NCBI RefSeq assembly: GCF_016545825.1
Contig: NC_052619.1
Span: forward strand, 53,122,933-53,186,932
Source: Eucalyptus grandis
Taxonomy: Eukaryota; Streptophyta; Magnoliopsida; Myrtales; Myrtaceae
Length of the DNA stretch: 64,000 bases
Reading direction: 5' to 3'
The position numbers were made by a program, and so were the translations under genes. The notes under the pieces were generated by a model that was not told the DNA's origin, did no database searches, and saw only the letters and a program-made list of their open reading frames with translations. Positions within the stretch are counted from its first letter, which is position 1, and the number at the start of each line of letters is the position of its first letter. Of the stretch, positions 36,205 to 49,423 are shown piece after piece.

Positions 36205-39200
36205 ATGTTAAATGACCCACAGAGATCCTCATTTGTAATTCTAACTCCTAAAAGTGATTTAGATTTCACAATGTGTTGTACTGATTTTGCTGCTATACTG
36301 TTCAATCTTGTCTTCAAGAGAAGATCAGAAGAGATCAATGGAGAGGAGGCAAATGATGATGCAGCTGCAAACGATGAAACAACAAGAGGCTCTTCTTCTA
36401 CTCACACTTCAACAGAAGGTCAAGGAATGGCTACTTCATTAGGATATGACTATGAAGTATTCTTGAGTTTCAGAGGACCGAATACTCTAGCAGGTTTCAC
36501 TGACTTCCTCTACACTAGTCTTGATAATGTAGGAATCCGCACATTTAAGGACGGCGAAGAGCTTTGCATGGGGGAGGAGTTTGCCCCAGAACTTCTCCAA
36601 GCAATTAAGCAGTCGAAGATCTCAATACCTATCTTTTTGAAAGGTTACGCCTCTACCGTATAGTGTCTCAAGGAGCTAGTCTAGATGGTCGCGTGCCAGA
36701 AAGCTGGTAGACAAAAGATCATGCCCATTTTTTATGATGTGGCACCTTCAGAGGTTCGACACCAAATTGAGGGTTATAACATGGCCTTTTCTTCACATAA
36801 AAACTAGAAGCGATATGATGAAAAGACTATTCAAGAGTGGAAGGATGCTCTCAATGCAGTCGCAGGAATAAACGGATTGGACCTGCAAAGCATGTCCAAG
36901 AGGTGACTTCTTTTAAAATTCCATCTCATCTACATTGGATCATTAAGACTTGTTGCATTTCATATGGTTTTTTTTTTTTTTTTTTTTTTGGGGATTTGAG
37001 TTAGCCCTGTTGAAATTGAATTCCGTGTTATTAAAGTTATACTGTAGAAATCACGTTAAGTAATGGCACAAGCCCAAATTTTTCCCATTTTATTCAAAGC
37101 AACATTTTTTCTAGTTCACTTCATTTTTTACCAACGCTAATTCATCTACAATGGAATAAATCCTTGAAGTGACACATTTCGAATTCAATATGGTCTTGTC
37201 AGAACTTAGTTTAATGTTTACATAATTTTCTAACTCATTGTCTTTTGCGTCCAACAAACTCTAGGTTACAAGGTGAGTTCACAAAAGAAGTTACCCATGA
37301 GGTTTTGAGGGAGTTGAAAAAGCCTTATTTGGCCATATTGAAGTCCTTGGTCAGTGTTGACAACCACATAGATGCAATCATGAAAATGATAGGTGTTGGG
37401 ACAAGTGAAACGTGGATTATAGGAATCCACGGGATGGGTGGCATCGGAAAGATGACTATTGCCAAACTAATCTACAATAAGCTTTCACATGACTTTGGGC
37501 ATTGTTGCTTTCTTCGTGATGTTTGAGAAACATAAAAAAATAAAGGCATTTGTTGCTTGCAGAATGACCTCATCTCTTACATTCTCAAAACAAAATGCAT
37601 AGATATAAAAGACATTGATGAAGGAACTTAGACAATTGAAGACATGTTGCCCTTCTTCTTCTTGATGATGTGGAAGAAGAGAATCACATTGATGCACTTG
37701 TGGGTAAGCCTAATTGGTTGGGCAAAGGGAGCAAAATTATTATTATTACAAGAAACAAAGAGGTTCCCAAGCCTACAAAAGTGGACAGCCTTTATGAGGT
37801 TAATGGCATGGATCCCAATCAATCTCTTCAACTTTTTAGCAAACATGCTTTTAGAAGAGATTCTCCTTTAGAAGAATATATCGACCAATCCAATAGGGCA
37901 ATAGGCATTGCTAAAGGTCTTCCGCTAGCTCTTGTAGTCATTGGTTCACTTTTATCTTCTTACACTACAAAGAAAAAGTGGGATAAGACATTGAACAAGT
38001 TAGCAAAGATTCCTCATGAGGATGTTCAAAAGAAGCTAAAAATAAGTTATGATGCATTAGGAGTTCGACAACAGCAAATATTCCTCGATATAGCTTGTCT
38101 TTTCATTGGATATAACAAAGATATTGTGGTTCATTTCTAGGATGAATCTAAATTTCCGGAAGAAGCCATAGAAGTTCTACAGAACATGTCTTTGATAAAG
38201 ATTGAAGAGCATAATAAAGTGTGGATGCATGACCAACTCAGAGACCTCGGAAGAGAAATAGTTCATCTAGAAAGTAAGATTAAAATAGAGAAGCAAAGTA
38301 GGGTGTGGGATCCTAAGGAAGCATTGGATTTGCTGAGGATACATGAGGTAAAATCCCCCATCACTTATGGACATTTTTTTTTTTAAACCAGTTAATTTTT
38401 GTGTTCTTTAGCACCATTCGAACTTGCTCCATCAATATTTTTGTTCTTTCTTGATTAAAGGAACGATAGTACTCCAACCCCTTAAAACAGTGAATTTGAA
38501 TAAATGCATTTCGCTTAAACTCTTTTGTTTTTAAAATTTTCCATTGGGCAAGGAAAAAAAAAAGTTGAAGCTCTTCGTCTCCACTTTGACCATGAGCGGC
38601 AGTACTATTTTACCTATAAGGACTTTGAGAAAATATCTAATCTAAGGTTTCTTCAAGTTGACGATTGGAAGGAATACTTTCGTGCAGAAGAGAGCTTCTT
38701 TGGCATGAATCGCTGTCAAATGTTCTTCCAATTGATAATTTCCAGGAGAATTCAGATCTCCTTCCACAATTATGATGGCTTTCTTGGCCTAGAATTCCCC
38801 CAACATTTAAGATTACAAATTTCTCCATGAAGAATGTGGTTATTCTTGATCTATCAAAGAGTAAAATTACGCACGATTGGAAGGGGTGGAGCCATATGAA
38901 GGTATGTTATATGCTATACAACACTTATCATTTCGTCTTATTAGATTATAAGTAATCTTTGCATAATTTTTCTTTTTCATAGGTGATGAAAAATTTGAAA
39001 GTTATGAATTTGACCAAATGTGTTTGCTTGGAGAGAACCCCCGACTTTTCTGCTCATTCAAAATTAGAACGTCTGATCTTACGAGATTGTCACAAATTAG
39101 TTGAAATTGACAAGTCGATTTGTCAATTGAAAAGCTTAATTTTTTTAGATGTAACATCTTGTGTGAATCTTCGAAGGTTGCTGGATGAGATGGGTAGAGA

Positions 39201-40697
39201 TCTTGCAAGTCTCAAATACCTATATATGAGCGATTGTGAGTCGTTGGAGGGGCTTCCGAATACAATCGGAAATTTGGAATCATTGAATGAGTTGAATATA
39301 AGTGGAACGGGGATTAAGGAACTCCCTAATACGCTATGGACATTAGAGAAGCTTGAAGTAATAGAAGGTGAAATGATGCATCATTTTCATATGGAAATCG
39401 GCAATTGCATATATAGAAATCGATCTTTGAGGATCTTGAAATTGTATGGTACGACAATACACGTGGTATCGAGGCTTCCCGAAAGTCTTACAATTCTAAA
39501 GTTGTCTACATTTTACACAGATGAGCCGCTAGATCTCTCAAACCTGCCTAATTTAAAAGAATTATGGCTAGACTTCAAGCCATCTTCTAATGAATTATGG
39601 CTGAACTTCAGGGCATGTGATTCTGATGGGGAATCCGATGGGCCTGTGGAAGAGGCTCTTCCGATGCCATTGCGGACTGAGAATTTAAGCAAACTAGAAT
39701 CCCTATCCTTGAGCTCTCGGTACGCGAACACCATACAAATAGATATGAGAAGTCTGCTCCTCCAACTTCGGGATCTCTCACTCTCAAGGTGCCCTAATTT
39801 GCGTTGCCTCCCGAGCCTGCCCTTCACTTTATCATCCTTAGAATTGGAATCTGAATGCTTGACCACCTTACCCATGGATATAAGTAGTTTCCTTCCTTGA
39901 CTCCAGTCACTTTCACTCAAGTGCCCTAATCTGCATTGCCTCCTGAGCCTTCCCTGCGCAGTTTATTAGAGTTACATTTGTGCGCATTCAAGTCGGGTTG
40001 TTCCATGGAGGATCTATCGAATTTGAAGACACTATCAACTCTTCGCATCATTGATTGTGATGTCTCAAAGATTCGAGGCCTTGATCGTTTGGAGAACCTA
40101 CAATATTTGGGGCTTTTGCATCTTCAACAGGTGGAGATATTACCCGATCTAAGTAATCTCAATAAATTAGGGTCGCTTGTAGTATTCCATTGTGGAAGTC
40201 TGGTTGAGATTCAAGGTGAACTCCCACCATCTTTGAAAAAATTGGAGATTAATCAATGTGGATCTTTACAAAAGTTGCCTGATTTGTCAAGCTTGGAGAG
40301 ACTGCAACAAGTTAAAATATGGGGTTTCAGGAAATTAGATGTGGAGGATCTATCAAATTTGAAGACACTATCAATTCTTTCCATCTGTTACTGTGCTATC
40401 TCAGAGATTCGAGGCCTTGATAGTTTGGAGAACCCACGAGTATTGTCGCTTTTGGAACTTCAACAGGTGGAGATATTACCCAATCTAAGTAATCTCAATA
40501 AACTACAAACTCTTCAAGTATTTGTTTGTTGTGATCTGGTTGAGATTCAAGGCGAACTCCCACCATCTTTGGAAGAATTGGTTATTCGTGAATGTGGATC
40601 TTTACAAAAGTTGCCTGATTTGTCAAGCTTGAATAGACAGCAAAAAGTTAAAATAATGAAGCAAATTGTAGCTGCCGACTTCTTTCTTCTTCATTAA
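36205..40697 (+). pseudogene. TIR-NBS-LRR disease-resistance gene, decayed
   Basis: The four-exon layout of a TNL is clear. Exon 1 (to 36901) is the TIR domain (YEVFLSFRGPNT, RTFKDGEELCMGEEF, AIKQSKISIPIF). Exon 2 (37264-38347) is the NB-ARC: P-loop GMGGIGKMT, LLLLDDVE, KIIIITRN, GLPLAL, FLDIACLFIGY and the MHD site VWMHDQLRDLG. Then come a short exon ending at 38901 and the leucine-rich exon 38983-40697. Lesions: TAG at 36661, 36682 and 36805, TGA at 37523, further stops and a frameshift before 37640, a TAG at 38138, a frameshift near 38800 and a TGA at 39898. The P-loop has Met in place of the first Thr after Lys. The true start is probably inside 36310-36427. The LRR part holds a near-duplicate block (about 40005-40300 and 40345-40640). 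It cannot make a working receptor. Confidence 0.94.
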
Positions 40698-42729
40698 GTA
40701 TACTTAATTCATAAGCAAGTGTAGTCTAGTAATCTAGAGTTTTCCAAAAATGGATCATATTTTAACAATTTGCAATAAGTCTGGGAAAAGATCGCATTGT
40801 CTAATGAATATCGCGTTGATGTAAATATCAAGTTGCTATAACTTTGCCCAGAACGTGTCATTTTGTCTCCGGGATATTCTATCAAACAAGTTGACTGCAT
40901 GGACTAACTTGAATTAAAAACACACAAAGTCAACTCTTCTCTCTACCGTATGACTCGACGAACGATACCCCGAGAATCTTGAGCAAAAGGCACACAAAAT
41001 TCACTTTCCCAGAAGACAGACATGGGGAAGTGCAGTTTTCTGATTCGATCAATCTACTGGGAAGGGAGCAGGGCATCGGCGAGCGGGAGGAAGCTGAAGA
41101 CGCCGTCAGAGGCATGAGTGCGCCCGTGGAGGGCAAGGAAGGATTGTCGACGAAGGACCAGCGTAAGCTAGGCCCGGTGGCTAATGAGAGACGGCCATTT
41201 GAGGGCATGTGCAAGATCACGATGTCGAACAAAATCAAGGTGTTCTTTCGCAACACAAACACTTTTGAGTTGCTCAAGATCTGCGCTTCTCCGTGTGTAT
41301 ATTTTGTCTTCACCTACATTTAGAGACGATGGAGGCCACGACCGCAAAGATCTGCGCTTTCCCCGTGAGGAACGCATGACCCACGGCGGTGGCTAGGCGC
41401 CACCGCCGTCACCACCGCAATCTTGCCCGTTCGCATGTTCTCCGTGCGTGAATATATATAAGACTGTCGATGATATTAGCTCACGTATGATGACGTGGCA
41501 GTCTAAGTGTTTAAAAGGAGGGAAGGGAAAAAAATCAGAAAAATCATAAGAAACCAAACGTCCTCTTTGTCCGCCTTAAATTGTCGACCGTACCACATAA
41601 GACTGTCGATGATAATTGAATCATCACGTCACCGATTTTCATAGAAAATCAGTTAAAGCAATTATGTTTGAATTATCAAAATGTTTAAGATTAAATTGAT
41701 AAAGTTGAAAATTTTAAAATTAAATTCCATACAATAAGTTAAAGATTGATTTAGTAATTTCTCAAATCACACTCTAACAGGACACACTAACCCAACCCCC
41801 GAGGATTAGAAAGTAGGAAGGACAAATAAAAATTCTGATCGTTATCTTCAAATTACTTCAAATATTTCTCCTTTTATCTTATAGAGTTCGACTCCGAAAG
41901 ATCAAATATTGTTTAATTATCCAATTCCACTACAGAAAAATCGTTAATGGATCCCAATATAATTAAAAGTGACATGAACTCAAGAGAGAATGACAAGTTG
42001 ACAACAGAAGATAGGATCGAATATTACGTACTTATACATTAAATAGGTTACTAGTAATTCTGCCCTAACTTGGTAGCACTCTTTGTAAATTTTTTGTGAC
42101 GATGGTCAATTTTTCTAAAATCTTAAGCCTATTTATCAAAGGCATGGTCAATATTTAAATACTCTAACGCTACCCTCATGCATAAGCTAAATATTGGTCT
42201 AAGACTAAAGTGTAGAAATATCTAATTGAAGAGACAAATAGAGACTTGATAAGACTTGGATGCGGGAACTCTTGCTTAGGCATTGTTTTAAATCTAAGTA
42301 CTCCAACACTCTTCACGCATTAGATTTCGGCTAATATACTCAATGTAGACTATAGAATCTGTGCTTATATATATATATATATATATCAATGGAATACTTA
42401 TAGAATTGGATATTCATAAATTACTCAAGTAAGTATACAAACCATTCTGATAAAACATAAGTGGTAAACTAGAATAGAAATGACGACTAATGATCGAGGT
42501 TTTGACCCTTTTATCAATTGAAGATTGTAACTCAAATAGAACCAAGTGTGATTAATTTAACTGTATTTAGTATTATACACGGAATGGTGACAGGTTGGAT
42601 CGTCATTAAGAGATGACATTCACAATGCTAAAGAGATCTCACTGTAATTATCATTCTATTTATTTAAATTGTGAACCATTTCCACTTTATAAAAGAGAAA
42701 TCAATTGAAGACGAGCTGATGATACTTGG
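40698..42729. other. intergenic, no recognised gene
   Basis: Open frames on both strands at 40930-41400 (plus 40979-41323) look somewhat protein-like but match no family I know. A (TA)n run lies at about 42366-42387. The rest is AT-rich without a gene. Confidence 0.4.
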
Positions 42730-42730
42730 T

Positions 42731-43763
42731 CACCTAGGAGAAACATCTGAAAGGGTCACTTCATTAACAGTGGAAGTTTTGTAAATTAGACCGATAGGAT
42801 TGAGTGTTCTCACATTTCTCCCAACTGAGAATGTAGGCAAAGATGGTCGGGTAAGTGGAATAGTATCGGCTCCTAGCATATGAACCACGGGCGACATGGT
42901 TGGTCGATCTATTGGGTCTTCTTGAACGCACAATAGACCAATGTGTATGCACTTTACCACTTGAACTGCATCACATGACTCTTTGATTGATGGATCGGTA
43001 AGTTCCAAACTTCGACCTTTAGACTACAACTTCCATGCCTGTCATTTTGGAAGGGAAGTAAGCAAGGACAATTGCACATAATCATGAGGTTTCATATTAA
43101 AAAAGTGTGGTGACTAGGAACATACAAGGGTGAGAAGGCTTTCACCATGCTCTTGGAGATGAAGACCGTTATTCTTTCACCCACTTATCATCTCTAGCAA
43201 GAGAACTCCAAAATTGAAGACATCTGATTTAACAGAAAATAATCATTGCATCGCATATTCCGGTGTCATTTATCCACCGACCGAAATTATGCGATGAAGT
43301 GCAATTACTTGGAAGTAAGAAACAATTGTTGAGAAATATTGTGAGTAATAAGGGTAAAATAGTAACTTAGTTATAATTAGGGTTAAACACATATGAGCAT
43401 ATATATTTGTAACCCTTTTTCACTTTTTAATATATATAGAAAATAATTATCTCTTTCACATGGTATTAGAGCAAGGTTGGTTGGAACCCTAGACGACGGA
43501 GCAGCCACTCGCCATCGCGACTCGCCGGAATAGTTGGTTGTCGCCGCCGCTCATCGTCGAAACCTCCCGCCACTCGAGCGTCCCTCTTCCTTTCTCTCGC
43601 TTCTTCATGCGGCTCGCGCAATTTGCGCGCGCTGCTCGTGCGGCTCGCATGCGCTGCTCGTGCGGCTCGCACGCGCTGCTCACGTGGCTTGATCTCACTC
43701 GTGGCTCACACGGCTTGATCATGCTTGCGGTTTGCGCTGCTTGCGCGACTCTTGCGCGCTACT
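42731..43763 (-). repeat. CRK-retroelement tandem unit 1 (1033 bp)
   Basis: Holds the CRK last exon (about 43020-42730, SIKESCDAVQVVKCIHIGLL ... DPIDRPTM, stop 42730-42732), an intron, and the APE exon. Here the APE exon is damaged (MTPEYAM without the normal Ala; TAA in 'ttatccaccg'). It is fused to a plus-strand LTR (43327-43460, TGTTGAGAAA...TCTTTCACA), a degenerate PBS (43461-43472, TGGTATTAGAGC) and a GC-rich leader to 43763. Confidence 0.88.
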
Positions 43764-44787
43764 CACCTAGAAGAAACATCTGAAAGGGTCACTTCATTAA
43801 CAATGAAAGTTTTGTAAATTAGACCGATAAGATTGAGTGTTCTCACATTTTTCCCAACTGAGAATGCAGGCAAAAAAGGTTGGGTAAGTGGGATAGTATT
43901 GGCTCCTAGCATATGAACCACGGACGACATGGTTGGTCGATCTATTGGGTCTTCTTGAATGCACAATAGACCGATGTGTATGCACTTTACCACTTGAACT
44001 GCATCACATGACTCTTTGATTGATGGATCGGTAAGTTCCAAACTTCGACTTTCGGACCACAACTTCCATGCCTGTCATTTTGGAAGGGAAGTAAGAAAGG
44101 ACAATTGCACATAATTCTGAGGTTTCATATTAAAAAAGTGAGGTGACTAGGAACATACAAGGGTGAGAAGGCTTTCACTGTGCTCTTGGAGATGAAAACC
44201 GTTATTCTTTCGCCCACTTATCATCTCTAGCAAGAGAACTCCAAAACTAAAGACATCTGATTTAACAAAAAATAGTCCTTGCATCGCATATTCCGGTGCC
44301 ATGTATCCACTAACCGAAATTATGCGATGAAGTGCAATTACTTGAAAGTAAGAAACAATTGTTGAAAAATATTGTGAGTAATAAGGGTAAAATAGTAACT
44401 TAGTTATTATTAGGGTTAAGCATATATGAGCATATATATTTGTAACCCTTTTTCACTTTTTAATATATATAGAAAATAATTATCTCTTTCACATGGTATC
44501 AAAGCAAGGTTGGCCAGAACCCTAGACGACGGAGCAGCCACTTGTCGCCGCGACTTGCCGGAATAGTTGGCTGTCGCCGTCGCTCATCGTCGAAACCTCC
44601 TGCCACTCGAGCGTCCCTCTTCCTTTCTCTCGCTTCTTCGTGCGGCTCGCGTGCACAGCTCGCGCGGTTCGCGTGCACTGCACGTGCGGCTCGCGTGCGC
44701 TGCTCGCGTGGCTTGGTCGCGCTCGTGGCTCACACGGCTTGATCATGCTTGCGGTTTGTGCTGCTTGCGCGACTCTTGCACGCTACT
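43764..44787 (-). repeat. CRK-retroelement tandem unit 2 (1024 bp)
   Basis: Same order as unit 1. The last CRK exon is open (44062-43763, WSESRSLELTDPSIKES...). LTR at 44360-44493, PBS TGGTATCAAAGC at 44494-44505, leader to 44787. Confidence 0.88.
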
Positions 44788-45836
44788 CACCTAGGAGAAA
44801 CATCTGAAAGGGTCACTTCATTAACAATGGAAGTTTTATGAATTAGACCGATAGGATTGAGTGTTCTCACATTTCTCCCAACTAAGAATGCAGGCAAAGA
44901 TGGTCGGGTAAGTGGGATAGTATCGACTCCTAGCATATGAATCATGGGCGACATGGTTGGTCAATCTATTGGGTTTTCTTGAACGCACAATAGACCGATG
45001 TGTATGCACTTTACCAGTTGAACTACATCACATGGCTCTTTGATTGATGGATTGGTAAGTTCCAAACTTCGACCTTCGGACCACAACTTCGATGCCTGTC
45101 ATTTTGGGAGGGAAGTAAGAAAGGACAATTGCACATAATTCTGAGGTTTCATATTAAAAAAGTGTGGTGACTAGGAACATACAAGGGTGAGAAGGCTTTT
45201 ACCGTGCTCTTGGAGATGAAAACCGTTATTCTTTCGCCCACTTATCATCTCTAGCAAGAGAACTCCAAAACTAAAGACATCTGATTTAATAGAAAATAGT
45301 TTTTGCATCGCATATTCCGGTGCCATGTATCCATTGACCGAAATTATGCGATGAAGTGCAATTACTTGGAAGTAAGAAACAATTGTTGAGAAATTATTGT
45401 GAGTAATAAGGGTAAAATAGTAACATAGTTATGATTAGGGTTAAGCACATATGAGCATATATATTTGTAACCCTTTTTCACTTTTTAATATATATATAGA
45501 AAATAATTATCTCTTTCACATGGTATCAGAGTAAGGTTGGCCGGAACCCTAGACGATGGAGCAGCCACTCACCACCGCGACTCGCTGGAATAGTTAGCTG
45601 CCGTTGCCGCTCATCGTCGAAACCTCCTGCCACTCGAGCGTCCATCTTCCTTTCTCTCGCTTCCTCGTGCGGCTCGCGTGCGCGGCTCACGCAGTTCGCG
45701 TGTGTTGCTCGGGCGGCTTGCGTGCGCTGCTCGCGCGGCTCGCGCACGCTACTGGCGTGGCTTGATTGCGCTCGTGGCTCACACGGCTTGATCACGCTTG
45801 TAGTTTGCGCTGCTTGCACGACTCTTGCGCGCTACT
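44788..45836 (-). repeat. CRK-retroelement tandem unit 3 (1049 bp)
   Basis: Same order. LTR at 45384-45520 (slightly longer through an extra TA and T), PBS TGGTATCAGAGT at 45521-45532, leader to 45836. The kinase exon has several changes that break the frame. Confidence 0.86.
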
Positions 45837-46875
45837 CACCTAGGAGAAACATCTGAAATGGTCACTTCATTAACAATGGAAGTTTTGTGAATTAGACCAA
45901 TAGGATTAAGTATTCTCACATTTCTCCCAACTGAGAATGCAGGCAAAGATGGTCGGGTAAGTGGGATAGTATCGGCTCCTAGCATATGAATCATGGGTGA
46001 CATGGTTGGTCAATCTATTGGGTCTTCTTGAACACACAATAGACCGATGTGTATGCATTTTACCAGTTGAACTACATCACATGGCTCTTTGATTAATGGA
46101 TCGGTAAGTTCCAAACTTCGACCTTCGGACCACAACTTCGATACTTGTCATTTTGGAAGGGAAGTAAGCAAGGAAAATTGCACATAATTCTGAGGTTTCA
46201 TATTAAAAAAGTGTGGTAACTAGGAACATACAAGGGTGAGAAGGCTTTCACCGTGCTCTTGGAGATGAAAACCGTTATTCTTTCGCCCACTTGTCATCTC
46301 TAGCAAGAGAACTCCAAAACTGAAGACATCTGATTTAACAGAAAATAGTTCTTGCATCGCATATTCCGGTGCCATGTATCCACTGATCGAAATTATGCGA
46401 TGAAGTGCAATTACTTTGAAGTAAGAAATAATTGTTGAGAAATATTGTGAGTAATAAGGGTAAAATAGTAACTTAGTTATGATTATGGTTAAGCACATAT
46501 GAGCATATATATTTATAACCCTTTTGCACTTTTTAATATATACAGAAAATAATTATCTCTTTCACATGGTATCAGAGTAAGGTTGGCCGGAACCCTAGAC
46601 GACGGAGTAGCCACTCGCCGCTGTGACTCGCCGGAATAGTTGTCTGTCGCCGCCGCTCATTGTCGAAACCTCCTGCCACTCGAGCGTCCCTCTTCCTTTC
46701 TCTCGCTTCTTTATGCGGCTCGCATACGCGGCTCGCGCTATTCGTGCGCACTGCTCGTGCGGCTCACGCGCGCTGCTAGTGTGGCTTGATCACGCTCGTG
46801 GCTCACACACTCGTGGCTCACACGGCTTGATCACGCTTGCGGGTTGCGCTACTTGCACGACTCTTGCGTGCTACT
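45837..46875 (-). repeat. CRK-retroelement tandem unit 4 (~1039 bp)
   Basis: Same order. The APE exon is the best preserved (46498-46220: [35 protein letters not shown]). LTR at 46433-46566, PBS TGGTATCAGAGT at 46567-46578. Only here does the leader run on past the unit end to about 47080, before the CRK HRD-type exon, so this unit marks the original junction. Confidence 0.86.
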
Positions 46876-48900
46876 CACACGGATTGCTCGCGCTTGCAGC
46901 TCGTTCGTGCTAGTGTAACTTCTGAAATTGTGAAGCTTGAACCTCAATTCTGCGAAACCCTAGCACCAATGCTGCTGTAAACTCGAGACCCATCTTCAGG
47001 AGCTGGTCCGTGTGGTTGATGGCGCAGGAGGGTTCTTGGATTTGCTGCCCTGGAATCACCGATCAGTAGCCACATCAAGTAAACTTGCTTTCTTTTGTTT
47101 CTTTTTTTTGGGAAATCAGATGCCTATGGATAATTCTTAGGCGAGAATCCTCATGTAGATATAGAAGCCCCTGAGCTATTCCAAAGATGATGTTCATGCG
47201 CATCTTCCAGTCTAAAGATTGCCCCATAGTTGAACCTGTCGATCATGAGAGACTCAGATGAACATCAACTATATAAAGCTAAAATTAACTAGCTAAAATA
47301 TTCATTGCATCTGCTAAAGCTCAAACCAAAAAGGAAGACATCCGGGCTTTTGTTGGGCATGTATTCATATATCAAGAGTTTTTCATGCTCTTCCAAGCAG
47401 CATCCCAATAATCGAACAAGGTTCCTATGTTGTAGTCTAGCAATCGATCACTTCGTTCTTAAACTCGATAAGTCCTTGGCCTGAGGTTCTTGAAATCCTT
47501 TTAACTGCAATTTCTTTTCCATATGCCAATGTGCCTTGAAACGGGGTAATGTCAGTAGTGAAATCCCTATATGAGAATTAGCAACGATAACCAAATTCGA
47601 ATCAGTTCATGTTCGGATAATAACCGCCAGTTTTCCCAATTTTCCCATAAACAGGTGTTGAGTCGCTTCAATGCTTACCTTGTACACGGGGCCAAACCCG
47701 CCTTCCCCAAGTTTACATTCATTGGAGAAGTTTTGTGTGGCTGTACGTATAATGTCTAATCGTATCAGAGATAATTCTTGAGAAGTCACCAGCTTTTCTC
47801 CTCGAGATCTTTCCTTTGAAAACTCTTCTCCAATTTCTCGTCTTAGATGAAGTAACTGAACCTCTGGGCTGTTTTCCTTCTCCGAGAGTCCAAGAGCTTA
47901 CTCTCGTTAGGTAAAGGTTAGAAGATGGTCATTCCAATGGCTAGCAAGATGAATTCACTCATACCTTTCTTCAATCTCTTTGTCCTCCTTAAAAATATTA
48001 ACGAACCCATGATGATTATTAGTAACCCCGATCCAATTACTGAGCTAACTATTGCAATCCATGGATTTCGTTTGACCCCTGTCAAGAAAGGAAAATTCCT
48101 TGCATCTAAACATACCACAAATCCGTAGACTCTTTCTTTCACCAAGTGTAAATAGTACCAAGAACTCGTTGAAAGCAAGAGAGTATGATCATAGTTAAGA
48201 TCGTAAAAGAAAGTCAAGTGCAATATGATACAAAAAACAGCATATATTGAGAATTAGAAGAAACGGAATGACACCATTATACACTTACCATGACAAATTG
48301 TGTGCCCATTTTGAGAATTAGATAACTCGTACCTTCATTGCCGGACTCAGTGCTGGTTTTGTTTGTTGTAGAAGGTGTTGGTGCTTGTCCTCTAGGTTCC
48401 CCACTAAGATTCATTTGGTACCATACATTATGACTCGGCTGAAGAATTCTCGCACCTCCCCTTTTAAAATTAAGAGCAGTAGGAAACTCTCTGATAGCCG
48501 AAAGCAAGCAACTCTTACAGGCTGATTTTGCTATGTCGGGGGTTCACTGTGCAATATCATCCATGGTCACTAAACTTGAGACATTAACGTTTACGGTTGC
48601 ATATAAACTTTCTGAGGAGATCACCAAGTTTGTTACATTTCTTGCCAAATCCATCACTTTTGCTACAAGGTCCTCATTATCGAAAGTTTGTTCCTCAATC
48701 CTGGAAACTGAACTGTTTGTAGGGTCGACAACGAAAATACTCAGTCTTGTCTCCACGATAGAGAAGAACGATCTGTTGGAGCAGCGCATAAGACACTCAT
48801 TGTACCATATGGTCGCCTCTTTCTGTCCTGGACATCTTTCCATGAGGGTGTTGCTAGCTTCCTGGATGCAAGACTGATAGCGATTGGCAGCAACATTGCC

Positions 48901-49380
48901 TCTAAAGAGGAATAGGGAAGTTGCATTAGTAGTCACTTATATCTGGGTGGTAATTTTTCAGTTGGCATTGGATCATCGTACTTTGTAGAGAATTTTAATT
49001 AAGACCAATATATCAGGTCCATTATAAATCCTATTTCCAAGTGAGCCGATTCCAAAGATTATAATGATTGATTTGGAACGTATTACTCAAAAGTAAAAAA
49101 AATTGGTATCTTTCGCACGTGATTTACCTGTAGAGGAAGAGACCATAAACTTTGTCCGGATCTTCACCTTCTGTTGTGTTGTAGAAACCGTAAATGGGTC
49201 CTTTGTTGGAAGCAGCGTAGTCGCCCCTGGAGAAGAGGCTTATGAGGTTGTCCTCAAACTTGCTACAAGGAGCGTAGTTGCCCTTTCTGCGCACTGCTCG
49301 TGCCTCGCACACGTCATCAACGGCCCCCGCGCACGTGCGTCGCACGTGCTTCGCACGCTCAGCTGACGCACGCGCCTGCG
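48901..49380 (-). repeat. 480-bp tandem duplication, copy A
   Basis: Starts 'tctaaagaggaatag' at 48901 and ends '...cacgcgcctgcg' at 49380. It holds a copy of the CRK DUF26-1 exon piece (about 49270-49135) plus ~100 bp of retroelement leader. The same sequence starts again at 49381. Confidence 0.92.
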
Positions 49381-49423
49381 TCTAAAGAGGAATAGGGAAG
49401 TTGCATTAGTAGTCACTTATATC

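Noticed and set aside
40930..41396. Overlapping frames on both strands after the TNL pseudogene
   Set aside because: Somewhat protein-like but no recognised domain, no splice partner and both strands open; not enough to call a gene.
43466..46913. Ala/Arg/Cys-rich frames in the GC-rich parts of the kinase array
   Set aside because: They are translations of 'gcgctgctcgtgcggctcg' repeats in the retroelement leader, change between units and are not conserved as protein.
41400..47000. Possible CRISPR-like array because of regular ~1-kb repeats
   Set aside because: The unit is far too long, contains kinase exons and an LTR, and the genome is a plant.
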